DNA from: Candidatus Nomurabacteria bacterium
GTDB taxonomy: Bacteria > Patescibacteriota > Minisyncoccia > Phycocordibacterales > UBA918
DNA length: 7,492 bases
NCBI GenBank assembly: GCA_943359405.1
Contig: CALRHO010000040.1
Span: 1-7,492 of the forward strand
Direction of reading: 5' to 3'
In this document: piece after piece, positions 5,338 through 7,492 of the stretch
Position numbering within the stretch: the first letter of the stretch is position 1
How the letters are laid out: every line of letters begins with the position of its first letter
Notes under the pieces: model-generated
The model's input: only the letters and a program-made list of their open reading frames with translations
Database searches by the model: none
What the model was told of the DNA's origin: nothing
Position numbers and translations under genes: made by a program

Positions 5338-6363
5338 ATGCGGTTTTTGAGGTTTTTCATTCTGACGTTTTTGATTCTCGTGCTCCTTGGTATGGTGCTG
5401 GTGCAATGGTTGGCACAAAAACCAATCCCGGAGACTATTACGTACGGTATGTCATTCAATACTGGCTATGCACGCGAGCTCGGGTTGGACTGGCAAGAAA
5501 CCTATGACGCCATACTTTATGATCTAGGGGTACGGCACATACGGCTGGCTGCCCACTGGCCAATGGTCGAGCCAGAAAATAACCAGTGGAACTTTGAAGA
5601 ACTCGATTATCAAATTCGCCGGGCTGAGGAGGTGGGTGCTGAGGTGGTCTTAGCGGTAGGGCGGCGGTTACCACGTTGGCCTGAATGCCATATTCCAACA
5701 TGGGTACGGAGCTATCCACGCGAAGCGAAAAATGCCGAAGTATTGTCATATGTAGAAACAGTGGTTGAGCGTTACAAGGATAGCCCGGCGGTAAAAATCT
5801 GGCAGGTGGAAAACGAGCCGTTTTTGGAAGTTTTTGCCTTTGAACATTGCGGTAAACTTGATGATCAATTACTTGATGCAGAACTGGCGCTCGTACGGAA
5901 ACTTGATCCGACCCGACCCGTTCTTGTTACCGACAGTGGGAATCTGGGCACCTGGTACGGCGCATATTCGCGAGGGGATATGTTCGGTACGAGTGTGTAT
6001 GTATATTTTTGGAACCCTGAACTTGGCCAATTCCGTACCGTCTTGCCGCCCTGGGCATATCGGGTGAAGGAGCGATTGTTACGGCTCTGGTATGGAGAAC
6101 GAGATACCGTACTCATTGAATTATCTATCGAGCCGTGGCTGATTGCGCCGATAACAGAAACACCACTTGATATTCAGTTCTCTCGCATGAATGTAGAGAA
6201 GTTTGAAGATATTGTGGATTATGCTCGTGATACTCGTTACGATCGGCAATACCTTTGGGGTGCTGAGTGGTGGTATTGGCTCAAGGTGAGGCACAATCAT
6301 CCCGATATGTGGGAGCGAGGTCGGTTACTTTTTGAAAGACCAGAAGACGATGGTACGTACTAG
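5338..6363 (+). CDS. Membrane-anchored clan GH-A glycoside hydrolase (cellulase-like TIM barrel)
   Basis: The 341-residue protein starts with a short basic tip and a single strong hydrophobic segment (about 6-25), consistent with a signal anchor. An extracytoplasmic (beta/alpha)8 domain follows. YGMSFNTGYARELGLD (36-51), HIRLAAHWPMVEPENNQWNF (67-86) and VKIWQVENEPF (152-162) match clan GH-A hydrolases, with E160 in NEP as the likely acid/base. VLIELSIEPW (258-267) is the likely strand-7 segment, with E261 the best candidate for the nucleophile, and YLWGAEWWYW (305-314) forms strand 8. I do not place it in a numbered GH family; it resembles uncharacterised cellulase-family glycosylhydrolases that I associate with Patescibacteria. 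ATG 5338 is chosen over TTG 5329, which overlaps the permease stop. With the cytosolic GH1 and the permease it suggests an outside-cut, transport, inside-cut pathway (inference). Substrate is unknown. Confidence 0.82.
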   Translation: MRFLRFFILTFLILVLLGMVLVQWLAQKPIPETITYGMSFNTGYARELGLDWQETYDAILYDLGVRHIRLAAHWPMVEPENNQWNFEELDYQIRRAEEVGAEVVLAVGRRLPRWPECHIPTWVRSYPREAKNAEVLSYVETVVERYKDSPAVKIWQVENEPFLEVFAFEHCGKLDDQLLDAELALVRKLDPTRPVLVTDSGNLGTWYGAYSRGDMFGTSVYVYFWNPELGQFRTVLPPWAYRVKERLLRLWYGERDTVLIELSIEPWLIAPITETPLDIQFSRMNVEKFEDIVDYARDTRYDRQYLWGAEWWYWLKVRHNHPDMWERGRLLFERPEDDGTY

Positions 6364-6383
6364 AGACATACGTAATATAAAGT

Positions 6384-7492
6384 ATGCGAAAATCACAATT
6401 GGTTATTTTTGCGGTTGGTGGAGGGGTGTTGGGTAGTGTACTCACTACGGGAGTAATCTTGGGTTTCTTAGCGCTGGTGCCGGCACTACGTCCAGAACTT
6501 TGGCAGCCAAATGTAGTCCCGGTTGAATCAGAGGTACCGGTTTGGTCGTCCGAAGTCAGTACGGTTCCTGACATGGTAGCTCGGGTGAATTCGGCGGTGG
6601 TTTCGGTAGTAGTGACGAAAGATGTACCTGTTTATGAGCAGTATTACGAGCAGTGGTCCCCATTTGGCTTTTGGGGTCAAGGATTCTCAATCCCTCGTGT
6701 CCGAGAGAACGGAACGGAAGAACAAGAGGTTGGTGGTGGTTCGGGCTTTATCGTGAGCAAGGATGGCCTGATAGTAACCAACCGGCACGTGGTGGATGAC
6801 GCTGCGGCACGCTACTCTGTGCTTTTTGGTGATGGTACTGACTATGAGGTCACGGTGTTGGCGCGTGATCCGCAGTTAGATATTGCGGTACTTAAGATCA
6901 CAAATCTGCCAGCCGGTACCGAACTCAATCACCTTAGTTTTGGGGACTCAGATGCACTCCGCCTCGGTGAGCCAGTCGTTGCGATTGGAAACGCACTAGC
7001 GGAGTTTCGAAATTCAGTGTCGGTAGGTGTTGTCTCAGGGCTCTCTCGCTCGATTGTGGCCAGCGATGGCTTTGGCCGAAGTGAGGCGCTTAATGATGTG
7101 ATACAAACAGATGCCGCTATTAATCCAGGAAATTCCGGTGGGCCACTACTGAATCTTCGTGGTGAGGTGATTGGAGTAAATGTAGCTACCTCACGGGGCG
7201 CTGACAATATTGGGTTTGCGCTACCAGCGGCAGTGGTACGTGGGGTGGTCGAGTCTGTAGAAGCAACCGGTACTATTGTCCGTCCCTTCCTTGGTGTACG
7301 CTACGCTATGATTACTGACGACATGCGCGAACTGAATAACCTCGAAGTAACGTACGGAGCATTGATTGTGCGTGGGGAACGCCGTGAAGAGTTGGCAGTG
7401 ATGCCAGGCTCCCCGGCTGACAAGGCGGGTTTGCGTGAAAATGACATCATTCTCGCTATAGACGATGAAGAATTGCGTGATCGTGACTTAGC
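6384..7492 (+). CDS. HtrA/DegP-family serine protease, C-terminus cut by the window edge
   Basis: 369 residues are visible. A hydrophobic segment (about 6-33) anchors the protein in the membrane, followed by a linker and a trypsin-like protease domain. The catalytic triad is intact: H135 in TNRHVV, D166 in LDIAVL and S251 in NPGNSGGPL. The loop before the domain (about 82-116) is rich in Tyr, Trp, Phe and Gly (YEQYYEQWSPFGFWGQG), as in the long LA loop of HtrA proteins. After the protease domain the chain enters a PDZ domain (about 301 onwards, with PGSPADKAGLRENDIILAID at 341-360), and the window ends inside it. It should act outside the membrane in degrading or sensing misfolded exported proteins. 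ATG 6384 lies 20 bases after the previous stop, in the same direction; an AT-rich TAATAT before it could be a -10, so it may be transcribed with the operon or on its own. Confidence 0.93.
   Translation, partial: MRKSQLVIFAVGGGVLGSVLTTGVILGFLALVPALRPELWQPNVVPVESEVPVWSSEVSTVPDMVARVNSAVVSVVVTKDVPVYEQYYEQWSPFGFWGQGFSIPRVRENGTEEQEVGGGSGFIVSKDGLIVTNRHVVDDAAARYSVLFGDGTDYEVTVLARDPQLDIAVLKITNLPAGTELNHLSFGDSDALRLGEPVVAIGNALAEFRNSVSVGVVSGLSRSIVASDGFGRSEALNDVIQTDAAINPGNSGGPLLNLRGEVIGVNVATSRGADNIGFALPAAVVRGVVESVEATGTIVRPFLGVRYAMITDDMRELNNLEVTYGALIVRGERREELAVMPGSPADKAGLRENDIILAIDDEELRDRDL

Noticed and set aside
1..7492. CRISPR array, tRNA, rRNA, insertion sequence or toxin-antitoxin pair
   Set aside because: No regularly spaced repeats, no cloverleaf or rRNA-like segments, no transposase motifs and no recognisable toxin or antitoxin were seen on either strand.

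Overview
The window looks like chromosomal DNA of a Patescibacteria (Candidate Phyla Radiation) bacterium, probably in the Parcubacteria/Paceibacteria. This placement is an inference from remembered family resemblance, not from a marker gene. The basis is the protein style: a short GH1 enzyme beside an EamA permease and a membrane-anchored clan GH-A hydrolase, a PolB-type exonuclease-like protein, and a signal-anchored DsbA-like protein. Genes are tightly packed, Shine-Dalgarno signals are weak, and base composition is near 50% GC. TGA is used as a stop and Trp is TGG, so the code is standard in this respect.

Layout. Positions 1-237 hold the 5' part of an unrecognised minus-strand reading frame that leaves the window. 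A divergent intergenic region with repeated GGTTT/GGTAC motifs (about 238-394) precedes a DsbA/thioredoxin-fold protein (395-1081). A small transcription unit follows (about 1079-1337): a plausible promoter, a 32-codon extremely acidic reading frame, and a 14-bp hairpin. Next come a secreted YHYH-like protein (1357-2169) and, 10 bases later, a PolB-like 3'-5' exonuclease homologue (2180-2908). Both have lost the residues that define their families. A 255-base gap (2909-3163) carries an extended -10 promoter, a decayed duplicate of the start of the following GH1 gene, and two consecutive hairpins. Then comes a three-gene run: GH1 beta-glycosidase (3164-4390), EamA-type permease (4397-5335) and anchored clan GH-A hydrolase (5338-6363), separated by only 6 and 2 bases. 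An HtrA/DegP-type protease starts at 6384 and runs off the right edge.

How the genes may work together. Most products are membrane-anchored or exported. The DsbA-like protein could oxidise or isomerise cysteines in exported proteins, for example the four-cysteine YHYH-like protein. HtrA would handle misfolded envelope proteins. The GH1/EamA/GH-A run is plausibly one operon for cleaving glycosides or glycans and moving a small product across the membrane; the substrate cannot be read from the sequence.

Most worth a second look: the intact exonuclease homologue with DEDD catalytic residues replaced (E to K, D to I), the adjacent YHYH-like protein with YRYY in place of the signature, the duplicated GH1 start with its structured leader, and the acidic microprotein unit. 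I see no complete undescribed system that I could defend. There are no CRISPR arrays, insertion sequences, tRNAs or rRNAs.
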